DNA of 6,359 nucleotides, from positions 7,293 through 13,651 of the forward strand of contig CALMOR010000178.1 of the NCBI GenBank assembly GCA_937872165.1, in the 5' to 3' direction. The notes beneath the pieces are model-generated. The model was not told the origin of the DNA, ran no database searches, and saw only the letters and a list, made by a program, of their open reading frames with translations. This document shows positions 5,175 to 6,359 of the stretch, in pieces. The position numbers were made by a program, and so were the translations under genes. The first letter of the stretch is position 1; every line of letters begins with the position of its first letter. The stretch is from an uncultured Burkholderiales bacterium (lineage in GTDB: Bacteria > Pseudomonadota > Gammaproteobacteria > Burkholderiales > Burkholderiaceae_D).

Positions 5175-6359
5175 ATGGCGTTCCTCACTCCGACCACCAA
5201 TCCCTGGGCTCTCGCTTTCGCGATCGCAGTCGGCTGCCTGACGCTGCACGTCCTGCTCGACCTGACTCGACGGGTGGCCGGCACCGAGCGCGCCATCGCG
5301 CATCTGTGGATCCCGATTGGCTACGCGGGCCTGATGACGGGCGTCTCGTGGCTCTGCGCGGTGGGGGCCTCGGGACTCGTGCTGGCGCGCGCGATGCGCC
5401 GCAAGCTCACCCGCCGCCGCCTCGCCGGCGGCGCGCTCGTCGTCGCGATCGTCCTCTGCATCATGCATCACACGGCGGTGGCCGCGATCGAACTCGCGCC
5501 GGGCATCCAGCTCGACCCGCTACTCGTCGCCGGCTCGGCCTTCGGCAGCGTCGCCATCTCGATCGCGTTGCTGATGGTCTGCGGCTGGCTGCGCGGAAGC
5601 CACGGCCCGAAGGGCTTCGCGTTCCAGTTGCTCGCGTCGTTCGGCGTCGGCACCGCGCTCGTCGCCACGTTCGTCGTCGCCCTCCAGGGCGTCCGGGTCC
5701 CCGAGGGCGCGGTCTGCTTCAGCGTCGGCGCGATCGAAGGCTCCCGACTCGAGTTCCTGACGATGATCACCGTTCCGCTGCTGCTCGCCTGCACGTTGCT
5801 GAGCTCGGCGGTCTACGGGCTCGTCGATCGTCGACGCACGCCGCTCGCCGGCTCGCTCGAAAGCGTCGCCGCCCGGCTGATGTCGGCCAACGACGAACTG
5901 CGTCAGCGCGCGATGCTCGACACGCTCACCGGACTGCCCAACCGCCTGCTGTTCGAGGACCGGCTCGCCCAGGCCCTGCTGCGCACCGACCGCGCGAAGA
6001 AGTCGGTTCGCGGACTGCGCGAGAAGCTCGCGGTGCTGTTCATCGACATCGACGGCTTCAAGCCGGTCAACGATTCGTTCGGCCATGCGGCCGGCGACGT
6101 CGTCATCCAGCAGGTCGCGATGCGCCTGCGCGAGCAGGCGCGCACCGGCGACATGGTCTCGCGCGTCGGCAGCGACCAGTTCCTGGTACTGATGGAAGGC
6201 GCGACCTCGACCAACGACTGCGTGGCGCTCGCCAACCGCATCATCGACGCCGTCAAGCTGCCGTTCCGCATCGCCGAACGGAAGATCCAGATCAGCGTGT
6301 CGATCGGCATCGTGGTGTATCCGGACCATGGCGAGCGGACCAAGCTGCTCGCGCAGGCC
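5175..6359 (+). CDS. MHYT-like membrane sensor with GGDEF domain (partial, 3' end off window)
   Basis: From ATG 5175 there are 395 open codons to the window edge. The first about 216 residues are hydrophobic, with roughly six membrane segments (near 11-30, 45-71, 86-106, 117-138, 152-172, 194-216). A block around IMHHT (96-100) followed by ELAPGIQLDPLLVAGS matches an MHYT repeat with Tyr changed to His; the flanking MHYT motifs are not recognisable. A short linker leads to GGDEF signature LDTLTGLPNRLLFEDRL (248-264), FIDIDGFKPVND (289-300) with metal Asp291 and substrate residues Asn299/Asp300, SFGHAAGD (301-308), and the signature loop GSDQF (332-336) in place of GGDEF. An I-site RTGD (323-326) lies the canonical five residues before it. 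MHYT-GGDEF proteins often continue into an EAL phosphodiesterase; the end is outside the window. The predicted site is the inner membrane, with the GGDEF domain cytoplasmic. Confidence 0.9.
   Translation, partial: MAFLTPTTNPWALAFAIAVGCLTLHVLLDLTRRVAGTERAIAHLWIPIGYAGLMTGVSWLCAVGASGLVLARAMRRKLTRRRLAGGALVVAIVLCIMHHTAVAAIELAPGIQLDPLLVAGSAFGSVAISIALLMVCGWLRGSHGPKGFAFQLLASFGVGTALVATFVVALQGVRVPEGAVCFSVGAIEGSRLEFLTMITVPLLLACTLLSSAVYGLVDRRRTPLAGSLESVAARLMSANDELRQRAMLDTLTGLPNRLLFEDRLAQALLRTDRAKKSVRGLREKLAVLFIDIDGFKPVNDSFGHAAGDVVIQQVAMRLREQARTGDMVSRVGSDQFLVLMEGATSTNDCVALANRIIDAVKLPFRIAERKIQISVSIGIVVYPDHGERTKLLAQA

Noticed and set aside
5520..6329. 269-codon minus-strand open frame at the right end
   Set aside because: It is antisense to the GGDEF gene, whose motifs are unmistakable; the composition is typical of an antisense shadow.

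Overview
The window is GC-rich DNA (about two thirds G+C by eye) from a bacterium. The tRNA-Gly(CCC) is very like the proteobacterial glyU type, and the MHYT-GGDEF signalling protein, PadR regulator and FAH-family hydrolase fit a beta- or gammaproteobacterium. I cannot name the genus. It looks like accessory chromosome with a local patch of gene decay. I see no phage, transposase, CRISPR array or rRNA.

Layout, left to right. (1) A complete tRNA-Gly(CCC) with encoded CCA lies at 90-163, followed by a short non-coding stretch with a 9-bp hairpin. (2) From 331 to 2450 on the minus strand is the remnant of an operon. An intact acyl-CoA synthetase (AMP-forming, 537 aa) overlaps by ATGA the start of a wrecked short-chain dehydrogenase, which runs directly into what looks like the C-terminal end of an NmrA-like NAD(P)-binding protein. 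Both downstream genes are frameshifted and have lost large parts. (3) Divergent from the synthetase, 61 bp away, is a PadR-family regulator (2512-3118) broken by two apparent single-base losses. (4) At 3294-4175 (+) is an intact protein resembling FkbM-type methyltransferases, convergent with (5) an intact FAH-family hydrolase at 4189-4887 (-). (6) At 5175 (+) begins a membrane-anchored GGDEF protein that runs off the right edge. Its N-terminal region resembles an MHYT sensor with eroded motifs, and its GGDEF signature reads GSDQF.

How the parts may work together (inference): the PadR regulator probably once controlled the divergent acyl-CoA synthetase/SDR/NmrA-like operon, for activation and oxidoreduction of a carboxylic acid. 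The regulator and the redox genes appear dead while the ligase frame is intact. The FAH hydrolase could belong to aromatic acid catabolism but has no pathway partners here. The main items for a second look are the collapsed two-dehydrogenase fossil, the doubly shifted PadR gene, and the degenerate MHYT/GGDEF protein.
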